The position numbers and the translations under genes are program-made. Shown here piece by piece: positions 51,645 through 60,614 of a stretch of DNA of 64,000 nt. Location: positions 17,498 to 81,497 of the forward strand of contig CAYLKD010000003.1 of the NCBI GenBank assembly GCA_964384345.1, read 5' to 3'. Origin of the DNA: JASLCR01 sp964384345 (lineage in GTDB: Bacteria; Patescibacteriota; Saccharimonadia; Saccharimonadales; Saccharimonadaceae). The notes beneath the pieces are model-generated. The model saw only the letters and a program-made list of their open reading frames with translations, did no database searches and was not told where the DNA came from. Within the stretch, counting starts at the first letter, position 1, and each line of letters opens with the position of its first letter.

Positions 51645-51779
51645 ATGCCACGACGTACATCTATTCTAGTTGCCCTACGACTTACCATCACGATGCTTGT
51701 AGCTGGGTTTATCACATGGGTGAGCGAAACAGGGTTTGCACACGAGACAGATGAAAAGGAGGAATATGCCAAAAAGTAA
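51645..51779 (+). CDS. Small TM protein between hrcA and grpE (44 residues)
   Basis: ATG 51645 one base after the hrcA stop, ending TAA 51777-51779 and overlapping the grpE start by 14 bases. One hydrophobic segment (about 8-27) after a basic start 'MPRRTS'. Its end contains the ribosome site of grpE, so its translation may matter for coupling. Confidence 0.5.
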   Translation: MPRRTSILVALRLTITMLVAGFITWVSETGFAHETDEKEEYAKK

Positions 51780-52230
51780 AAAATTAGAAGAGCTAGAGCA
51801 ATCAAATGCCGAACTTTTACTTGATCTTCAGCGGACAAGAGCAGACTTCGAAAATTATCGAAAGCGTACTGAATTAGAGAAGACATCTGCGCGAGAATCT
51901 GGTTCGTCTACGGCAATTATGAAATTATTACCAGTCATAGACAACATTGAACGTGCTATTGGACACATGCCGAGTGAGCTCGCTGATAACGCGTGGGCAC
52001 AAAGTGTCGCTAATCTTACAAAGCAACTTGAGAAATCACTTGAAGCATTGAATCTCACACGGATTAAGGCAACGCCAGGTACAATTTTTGATCCTGAACT
52101 ACATGAAGCTATCCAGTTTGACGAAGGTGCTGAAGGCGATACCGAAATTATAGAAAGTGAGCTTCAAGCAGGGTATATGCTACATTCGAGTCCGATTAGG
52201 CACGCTATGGTTAAAGTTACACGTAAATAA
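51766..52230 (+). CDS. grpE: Nucleotide exchange factor GrpE
   Basis: 154 residues from ATG 51766 with AGGAGG at 51757-51762. N-terminal coiled coil ('LLDLQRTRADFENYRKRTE') then the beta domain with 'TPGTIFDPELHEAI' typical of GrpE. It releases ADP from DnaK. Unlike most bacteria, dnaK does not follow directly: three tail-like genes lie between. Confidence 0.95.
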   Translation: MPKSKKLEELEQSNAELLLDLQRTRADFENYRKRTELEKTSARESGSSTAIMKLLPVIDNIERAIGHMPSELADNAWAQSVANLTKQLEKSLEALNLTRIKATPGTIFDPELHEAIQFDEGAEGDTEIIESELQAGYMLHSSPIRHAMVKVTRK

Positions 52231-52242
52231 TGATTCGAATAT

Positions 52243-52264
52243 AGTAAGTTAGCTTACTCGTTTT
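52243..52264 (+). terminator. Weak terminator after grpE
   Basis: AGTAAG (52243-52248) pairs with CTTACT (52253-52258) and is followed by CGTTTT. Likely end of the hrcA-grpE transcript. Confidence 0.5.
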
Positions 52265-52344
52265 ACTTATGGTAACATATGAAATATAAATGTATGTTTT
52301 ATACATGCACAACAGGCTAGTATCTATGTAAGGAGGGTGAATGT

Positions 52345-52671
52345 ATGGGTAGTCCAGGCGTTGGAGGCACAATCAGTGCTGCATCAGATGTAAATTTTAG
52401 CAACATTCAAGAAGGTCAGTATCTTCGTCGGACTGGCGGTATGTGGTCTAATTCTAATGGACCTTCGACAGGCGGTGCTATAACTTTGGCCGATATCCCG
52501 GCAGGATCTACAATCACCGTGGCTAAGTCAGGAACATCTTGGCCTGCCCGCCCAACTTCACGAGCTGATGTGATTGTTCAATGGAAAGGACCAGATCCTT
52601 CACCAGCTATAGTTTCGTCAGGCACAGGTGGAATGCTTGATAATGTCGATATTCGATTTATAACACCGTAA
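52345..52671 (+). CDS. Small phage-tail-like protein
   Basis: 108 residues, no signal. 'DVNFSNIQEGQYLRRTGGMWSNS' (split at the turn) is the repeat seen in phage tail fibre proteins ('DV..s...dGq.L.y..g.W.N'). AGGAGGG precedes ATG 52345. First of three linked genes. Confidence 0.7.
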   Translation: MGSPGVGGTISAASDVNFSNIQEGQYLRRTGGMWSNSNGPSTGGAITLADIPAGSTITVAKSGTSWPARPTSRADVIVQWKGPDPSPAIVSSGTGGMLDNVDIRFITP

Positions 52672-52684
52672 GGATGGAGACAGT

Positions 52685-53704
52685 ATGGCATTAAGAGAGA
52701 ATAATGCAGAAGGCTTCGCTAACGGTGTCTCTGTTGCTGCATCCCAGAGTGGTAGTGGTAGCCCATTTGATGTCGTATCTATAACAGGTTCAGCGTCAGC
52801 GACATATAGCTCATCAGCAGCTGCCCACCAAACGCAGTCATATAAAATAACTGCTTTATCTGGAAGTACTGCATTAGTACGCTTTAGTGGTGGTGCTGCA
52901 ACTACCACGTCTGTTAGAGTATACATTCTCCTTAATGCCGCGAGTACAACATTTCAAAATATTGTTGAAGTAAGGGATACAGCTGGACAACAGGCGGCAG
53001 GTATCGGACTGAATAACGGCAGCCAGGTGCAAATCAAGGATGCTTCTGGAGCCCCTATAAAGGGATTTACAACAGTACTGGCGCTCAATACTTGGTATCG
53101 TATCGAACTTCAAGTTTCGCAAGCGACTACGACTACAGGCACGATCAGTGGCGCTCTGTACCTTGGCGATGCGACAACTCCTATGGAGGCTGCCTATAGT
53201 TCCTCGACTGTCAACGCCGGTACAACAAGCATGTCTTACGTAAACTATGGAAAACTCACGTCTGGTGCAAGTCTAGACGCTCAATTTGATGACATTGCTT
53301 GGAATCATTCCACAGCTGCCCCAATTGGCCCTGCTATAGTTAACAATACTCCACCGACTGCAAATGCTGGGGCTGATGTCATTAATATTGAACCATATTC
53401 GTTGGTATCGCTTAGCGGATCAGATGCAGATGCAGACGGGACTATAACATCTCGTTCATGGGTGCAAGTTTCCGGTACAACAGTTGCATTGACAGGGTCC
53501 GGCACTAATCGCACATACATAGCACCAGGAACAATAAGTGGCACAACGCTCATATTTGGCTATCAGGTCACCGACAATGGCGGAGCAACGTCAACGCAAG
53601 ATACTGTCAGTCATACGATATTGCCAGTAACAGAGCGAGCAGTTATTGCTGGCGTTGAGGTACCAGTAAATACTAAAGTTGTAGTGGGAGGAAGTCTCAT
53701 ATAA
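52685..53704 (+). CDS. LamG-like plus PKD/Ig-like structural protein
   Basis: 339 residues, no signal. A LamG-like jelly roll (about 25-215) with 'TWYRIELQVS' and 'AQFDDIAWNHS', then a PKD/REJ Ig-like domain (about 225-315) with 'PTANAGADVINIEPYSLVSLSGSDADADG' pattern. AAGGATGGAG precedes the ATG. Probably a surface or fibre protein that binds sugars. Confidence 0.75.
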   Translation: MALRENNAEGFANGVSVAASQSGSGSPFDVVSITGSASATYSSSAAAHQTQSYKITALSGSTALVRFSGGAATTTSVRVYILLNAASTTFQNIVEVRDTAGQQAAGIGLNNGSQVQIKDASGAPIKGFTTVLALNTWYRIELQVSQATTTTGTISGALYLGDATTPMEAAYSSSTVNAGTTSMSYVNYGKLTSGASLDAQFDDIAWNHSTAAPIGPAIVNNTPPTANAGADVINIEPYSLVSLSGSDADADGTITSRSWVQVSGTTVALTGSGTNRTYIAPGTISGTTLIFGYQVTDNGGATSTQDTVSHTILPVTERAVIAGVEVPVNTKVVVGGSLI

Positions 53705-54792
53705 TGACACAAATTTGGTCTGTTAAGAATAATACGCTTGTACGACGAACTGAAAGTGTACATAGCGGCTACACTCGTCCGACTGGCCCAAATACAGTGC
53801 GTTATGAAGATTTACAAGCCGGAGGAGACACAATACGGGAGGTGCTTGCAAAAGTACCAAGTGGTAAATTACTTACATTACCTCCAGGAACCTTTAATTT
53901 TAATGGGTTTACCGCTCGCAACAATCAATGTGGCCTTACGGTCCCTTCAACTATTTTAGGAATTGCAGGCTCGGGAATCGACCAGACAATCATACGTATG
54001 ACTCCAAGCTCATCAACTTCTGCAGGATTAGTACCTCCGCAATCTGCTGCTCCAAGTACTAATCAGATCTATTTGATGGATATGTTTAATGGCTCAAACC
54101 AACTTTTACAGGGATTTACACTTGAAGGAACCGATCAAGGGCATTTGTATGGGGGTATGTTTATCAGTACTGCAAATGCAACACTTTCTGATTTAAAAGT
54201 GACAGGTATTCCGGGAGATGCGAATACGCCTCCTGGAGAGACATTCGGGATTAATGTTTACAATTGTAGTGGCATGGTCGGCGAGCGATTAGAAGTGTCA
54301 GGCATCCGCACCTCAGATTCTGTTAACGTCGGCGCAGCGCCATTTGGCTTTAATTCGGCGTCAAATGCCACACTTACCGATTGTTATTTCCATGACAACT
54401 GGACGAGTACGTTTGCATTGTGGCAAAGTAATGCAATTACGACTTACAATACGCGTTCACTTAATAACGGTTCAGGCTCTGGCATTCACTCTGCTCATGG
54501 AATTAATCACGAGCGCTGTTATGATATAACGCACTGGAATCCGACGGTCAAAATAAACCACGATGCACCTACCAGTAATGCTGGTTATCATATGTCTATG
54601 AATAATGATTTGAGGGATGGCTTGCTGACTGTCCACAATCCGACATGGGACCATGATTCTCGATTGACAGGTGAGCGTTTTATAATTATGTCTTTTGCAA
54701 CGTATCGTGGAGTCAATGAGATGATCACAACAAAGCCAGTCGTTACGGATGCTGCTGAAAATGCGCTCGCTGCATTTGCCTGGGCACATTAA
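53704..54792 (+). CDS. Right-handed beta-helix (pectate-lyase-like) protein
   Basis: 362 residues, no signal. Start overlaps the previous stop (TAATG). Repeated turns 'GLTVPSTILGIAGSGIDQTIIRM', 'QLLQGFTLEG', 'ATLSDLKVTG', 'ATLTDCYFHDN' (each a separate coil) describe a parallel beta-helix of the tailspike/pectate lyase type. Likely carbohydrate binding or cleavage at a fibre tip. Confidence 0.8.
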   Translation: MTQIWSVKNNTLVRRTESVHSGYTRPTGPNTVRYEDLQAGGDTIREVLAKVPSGKLLTLPPGTFNFNGFTARNNQCGLTVPSTILGIAGSGIDQTIIRMTPSSSTSAGLVPPQSAAPSTNQIYLMDMFNGSNQLLQGFTLEGTDQGHLYGGMFISTANATLSDLKVTGIPGDANTPPGETFGINVYNCSGMVGERLEVSGIRTSDSVNVGAAPFGFNSASNATLTDCYFHDNWTSTFALWQSNAITTYNTRSLNNGSGSGIHSAHGINHERCYDITHWNPTVKINHDAPTSNAGYHMSMNNDLRDGLLTVHNPTWDHDSRLTGERFIIMSFATYRGVNEMITTKPVVTDAAENALAAFAWAH

Positions 54793-54821
54793 CGAAAACA
54801 CGTATTGCCCAATAAAATGAA

Positions 54822-54848
54822 TTAGCACTCTTGACACGAGAGTGCTAA
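54822..54848. promoter_or_regulatory. CIRCE 1 of dnaK
   Basis: Perfect TTAGCACTC-N9-GAGTGCTAA. The spacer begins with TTGACA (54831-54836), a consensus -35, and TACTAT (54855-54860) is the -10 after 18 bases. Confidence 0.96.
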
Positions 54849-54871
54849 TTCATGTACTATAGTGATACAGA

Positions 54872-54898
54872 TTGGCACTAAGCTGCGTGGAGTGCTAA
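54872..54898. promoter_or_regulatory. CIRCE 2 of dnaK (degenerate left half)
   Basis: TTGGCACTA-N9-GAGTGCTAA, two changes in the left half, in the 5' leader of dnaK. A double operator suggests tighter control of dnaK. Confidence 0.85.
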
Positions 54899-54950
54899 TA
54901 GATATAATTTTCATATAATAATTAGTAATACAGTAAAAGGGGAACATCAT

Positions 54951-56858
54951 ATGGGTAAAATCATTGGAATCGATCTTGGTACAACAAACTCTGCCTTCGC
55001 ATACATGGTTGCTGGTAAGCCAGAAGTTATTGCAAATGCCGAGGGAAACCGTACAACACCGAGTGTTGTGGCGATTAACAAAAAAGGTGAGCGCCTTGTT
55101 GGTCAAGTAGCGCAGCGACAGCGCGTAACGAATGCCAAAGATACCATCTACGGTGTAAAGCGTCTTATTGGCCGTAAGTTTAAAGACGACGAAGTGCAAA
55201 AAGACCACGATATCATGCCGTATGAAATTGTTAAAAAAGGTGACGGAGTAGCAGTAAAATTAGGTGGTAAAGATTACACACCTGAGGAAGTATCCGCTAT
55301 GATTTTGTCTAAGATCAAAGCCGATGCCGAAGCCTTCCTCGGCGAAAAAGTCACTGAAGCGGTGATCACCGTTCCAGCGTACTTTGATGACTCACAGCGT
55401 CAGGCAACCAAAGATGCAGGTAAAATCGCTGGACTCGAAGTCAAGCGTATCATCAATGAGCCGACAGCCGCCGCGCTTGCTTACGGTCTTGATAGCAAAA
55501 AAGATGAGAAGATTGTCGTCTTCGACCTCGGTGGTGGAACATTCGATGTTTCTGTACTTGAGCTCGGTGATGGTGTCTTTGAAGTAAAAAGCACGAATGG
55601 TGATACTCATCTTGGTGGTGAAGACTTTGATAACCGTATCGTTAATCACTTCCTCGATGTCTTCAAGAATGAAGAAGCAATTGATCTAAAGAATGATAAA
55701 GCCGCTATGCAGCGACTCAAAGACGAAGCTGAAAAAGCGAAAAAAGAGCTTTCAAGTACTAACGAATACGAAGTTAACTTACCGTTTATTACTGCCGATG
55801 CAGATGGCCCTAAGCACTTTGAGTACAAGCTCACCAAGAGCAAGCTTGAAGACTTAGTTAAAGATCTGATCGATCGATTAGCTGATCCAGTCGAAAAAGC
55901 TCTTAAGGATGCTAAAGTCACCGCCAAGGACATCGATGAAGTTGTGCTTGTCGGTGGAATGACACGTATGCCAGCAGTCGTTGAGAAAGTAAAAGCTATC
56001 TTTGGCAAAGAGCCACTGAAGGGTGTCAACCCAGATGAAGTTGTCGCTATTGGTGCAGCTGTACAAGGTGGTGTTTTGCAAGGTGATGTCAAAGACGTAC
56101 TTCTGCTTGATGTTACTCCACTCTCACTTGGTATCGAAACGATGGGCGGTGTTGTTAATAAGATCATCGAGCGTAACACGACGATTCCTACGAGTAAGAG
56201 CGAAACATACTCAACTGCATCGGACAACCAACCACAAGTTGAAATTCACGTCTTACAAGGTGAGCGTGAGTTTGCGCAGGACAATAAGTCACTTGGACGA
56301 TTTGTTCTCGATGGTATCGCGCCAGCTCCACGTGGTGTACCGCAAATCGAAGTTACTTTTAGCCTCGATGCAAACGGTATCCTCAACGTGACTGCAAAAG
56401 ACAAAGGTACTGGTAAAGAAAATTCCGTGACTATCCAAGACTCTGGCAATATGAGCAAGGAAGACATCGAAAAAGCTCAAAAAGAAGCAGAAGCGCATGC
56501 AGATGAAGATAAGAAAAAGCGTGAATCTGTAGATGCACGAAATCAGCTTGAGAATGCAATCTACCAGGCGCAGAAACTTCCTGATGAGAATAAAGATAAA
56601 GTCTCTGATGAAGATAAAAAGACTATCGAAGATGCCGTCGAAGTCGCAAAAAAGGTCAAAGATAATCAAGATGCTGACAAAGAAACACTTGAAGCTGCTC
56701 TAAAGGCACTTAATGAAGTCATTATGCCAATAGGAGCTAAGCTCTACGAAGCGGCAGCTGCAGAGCAAAAATCTGAATCAACTGATGATGCAAAATCCGA
56801 TGAGCCAGTTGAGGGTGAAGTTGTCGACGAAAATGCCGATGATACAAAAACTAAATAG
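54951..56858 (+). CDS. dnaK: Chaperone DnaK
   Basis: 635 residues: 'GIDLGTTNS' at the start, 'VITVPAYFDDSQRQAT', linker 'DVLLLDVTPLSLG', substrate domain and a Glu/Asp-rich tail. AAGGGG precedes ATG 54951. Works with GrpE (51766) and DnaJ (63927). Controlled by two CIRCE sites. Confidence 0.98.
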   Translation: MGKIIGIDLGTTNSAFAYMVAGKPEVIANAEGNRTTPSVVAINKKGERLVGQVAQRQRVTNAKDTIYGVKRLIGRKFKDDEVQKDHDIMPYEIVKKGDGVAVKLGGKDYTPEEVSAMILSKIKADAEAFLGEKVTEAVITVPAYFDDSQRQATKDAGKIAGLEVKRIINEPTAAALAYGLDSKKDEKIVVFDLGGGTFDVSVLELGDGVFEVKSTNGDTHLGGEDFDNRIVNHFLDVFKNEEAIDLKNDKAAMQRLKDEAEKAKKELSSTNEYEVNLPFITADADGPKHFEYKLTKSKLEDLVKDLIDRLADPVEKALKDAKVTAKDIDEVVLVGGMTRMPAVVEKVKAIFGKEPLKGVNPDEVVAIGAAVQGGVLQGDVKDVLLLDVTPLSLGIETMGGVVNKIIERNTTIPTSKSETYSTASDNQPQVEIHVLQGEREFAQDNKSLGRFVLDGIAPAPRGVPQIEVTFSLDANGILNVTAKDKGTGKENSVTIQDSGNMSKEDIEKAQKEAEAHADEDKKKRESVDARNQLENAIYQAQKLPDENKDKVSDEDKKTIEDAVEVAKKVKDNQDADKETLEAALKALNEVIMPIGAKLYEAAAAEQKSESTDDAKSDEPVEGEVVDENADDTKTK

Positions 56859-56872
56859 GTAAAGCTCAACCT

Positions 56873-56914
56873 ACCATTAAAATACCAGCTGCTAGCAGCT
56901 GGTATTTTAATGGT
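56873..56914. terminator. Long bidirectional terminator between dnaK and the FKBP gene
   Basis: A 20-base perfect inverted repeat (56873-56892 and 56895-56914) with a 2-base centre and A/T-rich arms. Serves both convergent units. Confidence 0.93.
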
Positions 56915-56935
56915 GTATTAAATTTTATGAAATGA

Positions 56936-57310
56936 TTATTTTATTGCTATGAGTTCGATATCGAATACCAAGTCACTGTTCGGTGGGATATTGCTCGCTG
57001 CTCGCACAGAACCATAGGCCTTTTCTGAGGGTATGATCAATCGACGCATGCCACCGATCTTCATGCCAGGTACACCTTCGCTCCATCCTTTGATAACTTG
57101 GTCGAGCCCAAAACTAATTGCATCGCCAAAGTAATGGCTGCTTTGGAAAATTATGCCATTTTTACATAGTGCACCAGTGTAATGTGCCGTGATTGTATCA
57201 CCTGGTTGCACCTCTTGGCCGTTGCCGAGCTGAATATCAATGATCTCTAATTCTTGTACGCTATCGATCGGTGTGAAATCTTGTAATTTTGTGCCTTGGT
57301 AAGTAGTCAT
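56936..57310 (-). CDS. FKBP-type peptidyl-prolyl isomerase
   Basis: 124 residues with the FKBP core 'VQPGDTITAHYTGAL', 'VIKGWSEGVPGMKIGGMRRL' and 'IPPNSDLVFDIELI'. No signal peptide, so a cytoplasmic folding helper. TAAACT lies 6 bases before ATG 57310. Last gene of a minus cluster. Confidence 0.93.
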   Translation of the reverse strand: MTTYQGTKLQDFTPIDSVQELEIIDIQLGNGQEVQPGDTITAHYTGALCKNGIIFQSSHYFGDAISFGLDQVIKGWSEGVPGMKIGGMRRLIIPSEKAYGSVRAASNIPPNSDLVFDIELIAIK

Positions 57311-57327
57311 ATGCCTAGTTTACAAGG

Positions 57328-58413
57328 CTATGACGCGCTATACCACCCCTCGTCCCAAAGATCATACAATCGAGAAAAATATGCTTGATACTCATTCTGA
57401 ACATGTTTCGTAGAAAATCGAGCTTGAGCAGCAGCGCGAATACGCTTTCGCTGTGCCAGCGAAAATGTTTCGATAGCTTCGGTTGCTTTCAAAAAGTCAC
57501 GGAAAACATCGCAGCGGTAGCCATTGACGCCGTTTGTAACTGTTTCGGTGAATACCCCAAAATTTGTAGTAATCACTGGCGTACCACAGAGTTGCGCTTC
57601 GGCATGAACTCCGCCAAACGGTTCAAGGTAGGTTGTCGGGACAAAAACACCTTTTGCACGTGACATAAGTTCACCACGTTTTTTGACTCCGACAACACCT
57701 ATATGTTCGCCGTAGCCACTGAAGTCACCTTGACCGGCGACGATGAGTCTTTTACCTAATTTTTCACATACTTCCTGTGCAATTCGCCAACCCTTTCTAT
57801 CTACTAGTCGACCAACAAATAAAAAATAATCATCGGTTGACTCTGAAAAAGGAAATTCATTTGTATCGTAATAATTTGGTACCACCGCTTCGTAAAAATT
57901 TCCATTGTCATTTCGATCTTGTCCGTGAATGTAATGCATATGCGCATACGATTCAAACACGCGGTACTGTGAAAATGTCCCGAGATACCCAATGCCATAT
58001 TCAACTGACATATTGGATGAAAACGCATTCGCAATAATTTCCTGTGCGGTTCCACCGATAAGGCATATAAAGTCACGCGGTTGTATCCGCGTTGCCATCT
58101 CACGGATTACTGCACTATTCATTTCCACCCAACCTGGATCGTATGCCCCCCACGTAACGGTAAAAAACTTTTTTGTATGATCGAAATCACCAAAAATTCG
58201 TTTTTGTTCTTCTTTAGTAATCACAGTAACGAGTTCTGAGACGCGAGCCTCATTTTCTTCACTCGCATACAAGATGACCTTGTGCCCCAAATCATGCATC
58301 ATGTTACAAAACTTGCGGACTTTTTGGGTATAGGCACAATGCGTATATTCTGCGGTTGTCTGTGTATGTGGCAAAGCGACGACGTGAAAAGTAAATTTGG
58401 GTGCTGCTGTCAT
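57328..58413 (-). CDS. Glycosyltransferase, GT4-like
   Basis: 361 residues, GT-B fold. 'FVGRLVDRKGWRIAQEVCEKLGKRLIVAG' is the start of the C-terminal sugar-nucleotide domain; 'PTTYLEPFGGVHAEAQLCGTPVI' carries the EX7E motif. Transfers a sugar, acceptor unknown. TATACT is 6 bases before ATG 58413. Confidence 0.88.
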   Translation of the reverse strand: MTAAPKFTFHVVALPHTQTTAEYTHCAYTQKVRKFCNMMHDLGHKVILYASEENEARVSELVTVITKEEQKRIFGDFDHTKKFFTVTWGAYDPGWVEMNSAVIREMATRIQPRDFICLIGGTAQEIIANAFSSNMSVEYGIGYLGTFSQYRVFESYAHMHYIHGQDRNDNGNFYEAVVPNYYDTNEFPFSESTDDYFLFVGRLVDRKGWRIAQEVCEKLGKRLIVAGQGDFSGYGEHIGVVGVKKRGELMSRAKGVFVPTTYLEPFGGVHAEAQLCGTPVITTNFGVFTETVTNGVNGYRCDVFRDFLKATEAIETFSLAQRKRIRAAAQARFSTKHVQNEYQAYFSRLYDLWDEGWYSAS

Positions 58414-58425
58414 ATCTTCAGTATA

Positions 58426-59562
58426 CTAGGGTTTTGTGATCAATGGGATTTTGTATTCGAGCTCTAGATACAGCGCAACCCAGACCATACCAGGATCACC
58501 TCGGTAAATCGGACTATAGTACCAGCTCCCATCGGCATTCAACATTTCAGGAAAGGTTTTGTGCTGCTCGATCATGCCCTTTGCGTAAGCACTTTTTTCT
58601 TGCTCATACGTAGGATAATTGTATCGTCTCAATATATGCAAATAATACAGCCCATGCCAACTCCATAATGTATGCCCTTCATAATGGGGCATGAACGGCG
58701 CCGTCATCCAAAAATGATACGAAAATGCCTGCTCATCATTTGTATATATCAGTGGAAATGGCTTGTTTAGTTGCTTTTCGCTAATATAGTCAACCGTAGC
58801 GAATGCCTTGTATTTGTCATCGATAACACCAAGAAAAAACGGAAATAGCGCACACTCTGCGCTGAACGCTTTTGTCACGCGGTCTGCGTTGAAATATGCG
58901 CCGTTCCAATAGTTTTCAAGTAATTCCGTCTGATACAATTCAGGCAGGTGCTTGAAACCTTCTTCTAACCCTAATTTTTGTACACAAATTGCCATACGAC
59001 CGACCAATGTCACCGCGTAAGCACTGCGATCGTACATAACTGCGTCTCGCATCTCTGCGAACTTCATTGGTCGAATGTGACCGGTGGCATCGAGATATTT
59101 TTTTGAATATTTTTCGAGTTGCTGCACTAAAAAATGGTGTTCGGCTTTATTAAGTTCATAGCCACTGACTACTAGGCTATGAAGCAGCCATGGCAATGTA
59201 TCAACGGCATGTCCGGGTGCATCAAAACAGTTACCGTTTTTATCGATACAAGTTGTAATGACGTTTCCTGAACGATAGTGAAGCAGAGCCCACCGTAGCG
59301 TCGAAAGGACATGTTTGCGATAGCCTATCACGCTGAGGCTTTCTGCCACGGTACCAAAATCTCGCATCCAAAAAAAATCAAAATGTCCTAAGCTAGTGCG
59401 ATAAAAATCCCCGCTCCACAAACGATCGAGAATTTGCTGACATATTTGTTGTGCATTTCCTTCGAAGCGCTCGATGTGGCCAAAGTAGCGGTTATAAAGC
59501 TGCTGCCACTCTGCACGAAGCGTACCAAAAATTCTACCAAGTACACGTGTCAATGCTTTCAT
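58426..59562 (-). CDS. Alpha/alpha-barrel glycosidase-like protein
   Basis: 378 residues, six-hairpin type (GH15/GH63/amylo-1,6-glucosidase class). 'HFDFFWMRDFGTVAESL', 'DAPGHAVDTLPWLLHSL' and 'EGHTLWSWHGLYYLHIL' hold likely catalytic Asp/Glu and aromatic sugar contacts. No signal. ATG 59562 is chosen because TATACT lies 7 bases before it. Next to the glycosyltransferase, so both may act on one glycan. Confidence 0.8.
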   Translation of the reverse strand: MKALTRVLGRIFGTLRAEWQQLYNRYFGHIERFEGNAQQICQQILDRLWSGDFYRTSLGHFDFFWMRDFGTVAESLSVIGYRKHVLSTLRWALLHYRSGNVITTCIDKNGNCFDAPGHAVDTLPWLLHSLVVSGYELNKAEHHFLVQQLEKYSKKYLDATGHIRPMKFAEMRDAVMYDRSAYAVTLVGRMAICVQKLGLEEGFKHLPELYQTELLENYWNGAYFNADRVTKAFSAECALFPFFLGVIDDKYKAFATVDYISEKQLNKPFPLIYTNDEQAFSYHFWMTAPFMPHYEGHTLWSWHGLYYLHILRRYNYPTYEQEKSAYAKGMIEQHKTFPEMLNADGSWYYSPIYRGDPGMVWVALYLELEYKIPLITKP

Positions 59563-59622
59563 TGCTCGTAGTATAACGTGTACAGCTTCTCGAGAAAAGT
59601 GTATAATCAACCACTAGTTGTG

Positions 59623-60600
59623 ATGGAATATCTTATTTTAATTTTCGAGGTGCTAGTACTCGTCGGGCTGTCGGCTATATTTTCTGGGCTTAACATTTCA
59701 CTTATGTCGTTGGACGTGGATGATTTGCGCCGTAAAAAACGATTAGGCAATCCGCAAGCTGCCAAGGTACTTCCTTATCGTGAAAAAACACATCTCTCAC
59801 TCGCAAGTATTTTGTTTGGAAATATTGCTGTCGTTTCTGCCGTATCACTCATACTCGAACCTCACTTTCAAGGACTGATTGCGGGACTGATTAGCACGCT
59901 ACTAATTGTTATCTTTGGCGAAGTGTTGCCACAAGCGGTATTTGCCCGTTTTGCGCTTAAATTTTGTGCAACGCTTACCCCGTTTTTGCGTATAACGATT
60001 ATCGTCACGTATGTTTTTTCAAAGCCAATTCAGCTTTTGCTCGACAGACTTATCAGTAAAGAAGAGTCAGTACTACATTCACGTGATGAGCTTGGAATGA
60101 TTATTGGTGAACATCGAGATTCAGACAGTGAACTTGATGATGACGAAGTAGAGATAATACAGAGTGCATTGCAGATGAGCGAAAAAACAGTTGGCAGTAT
60201 TATGGAGCCAATTGCCGACGTGTACTGGCTAAGCGATAGCGCAATTCTTGATAGCGAGACAGTTGATGAGATCAAGGCTAACAGCTACAGTCGTATTCCC
60301 GTGTTTAATGATGACTGTACAAAATGTTACGGTGTTTTATTAATGAAAGATATGGTTGATGTTGATTTTGATAATTCACCGCGCCCAATTCGCTCGTTTA
60401 AATTGCACAAAACTGTATCTATTGGTAGCCGCACTGCTCTTGATACGATGCTACGAAAGTTTTTTAGTTTACGTACGCATCTCGTGCCTATCGAAAAAGA
60501 TGGAATGATTGTAGGAATTTTGACCGTTGAGGATCTTATCGAAGAAATTATCGGCCATGAGATAGCTGATGAAACCGACCACATGCTTGATCGTGAGTAA
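59623..60600 (+). CDS. CNNM/CorC-type membrane protein with DUF21, CBS pair
   Basis: 325 residues. DUF21 membrane domain (about 1-150, three to four TM), then a CBS pair beginning 'VGSIMEPIADVYWL' and ending 'GMIVGILTVEDLIEEIIG'. No CorC_HlyC domain. ATG 59623 is used; TATAAT at 59602-59607. A paralogue with shorter membrane part is at 794. Confidence 0.88.
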   Translation: MEYLILIFEVLVLVGLSAIFSGLNISLMSLDVDDLRRKKRLGNPQAAKVLPYREKTHLSLASILFGNIAVVSAVSLILEPHFQGLIAGLISTLLIVIFGEVLPQAVFARFALKFCATLTPFLRITIIVTYVFSKPIQLLLDRLISKEESVLHSRDELGMIIGEHRDSDSELDDDEVEIIQSALQMSEKTVGSIMEPIADVYWLSDSAILDSETVDEIKANSYSRIPVFNDDCTKCYGVLLMKDMVDVDFDNSPRPIRSFKLHKTVSIGSRTALDTMLRKFFSLRTHLVPIEKDGMIVGILTVEDLIEEIIGHEIADETDHMLDRE

Positions 60601-60614
60601 GCTATACTAGGTAC

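Noticed and set aside
48723..54792. Intact prophage
   Set aside because: No terminase, portal, capsid, lysis or replication genes; only fibre-like proteins around core heat-shock genes.
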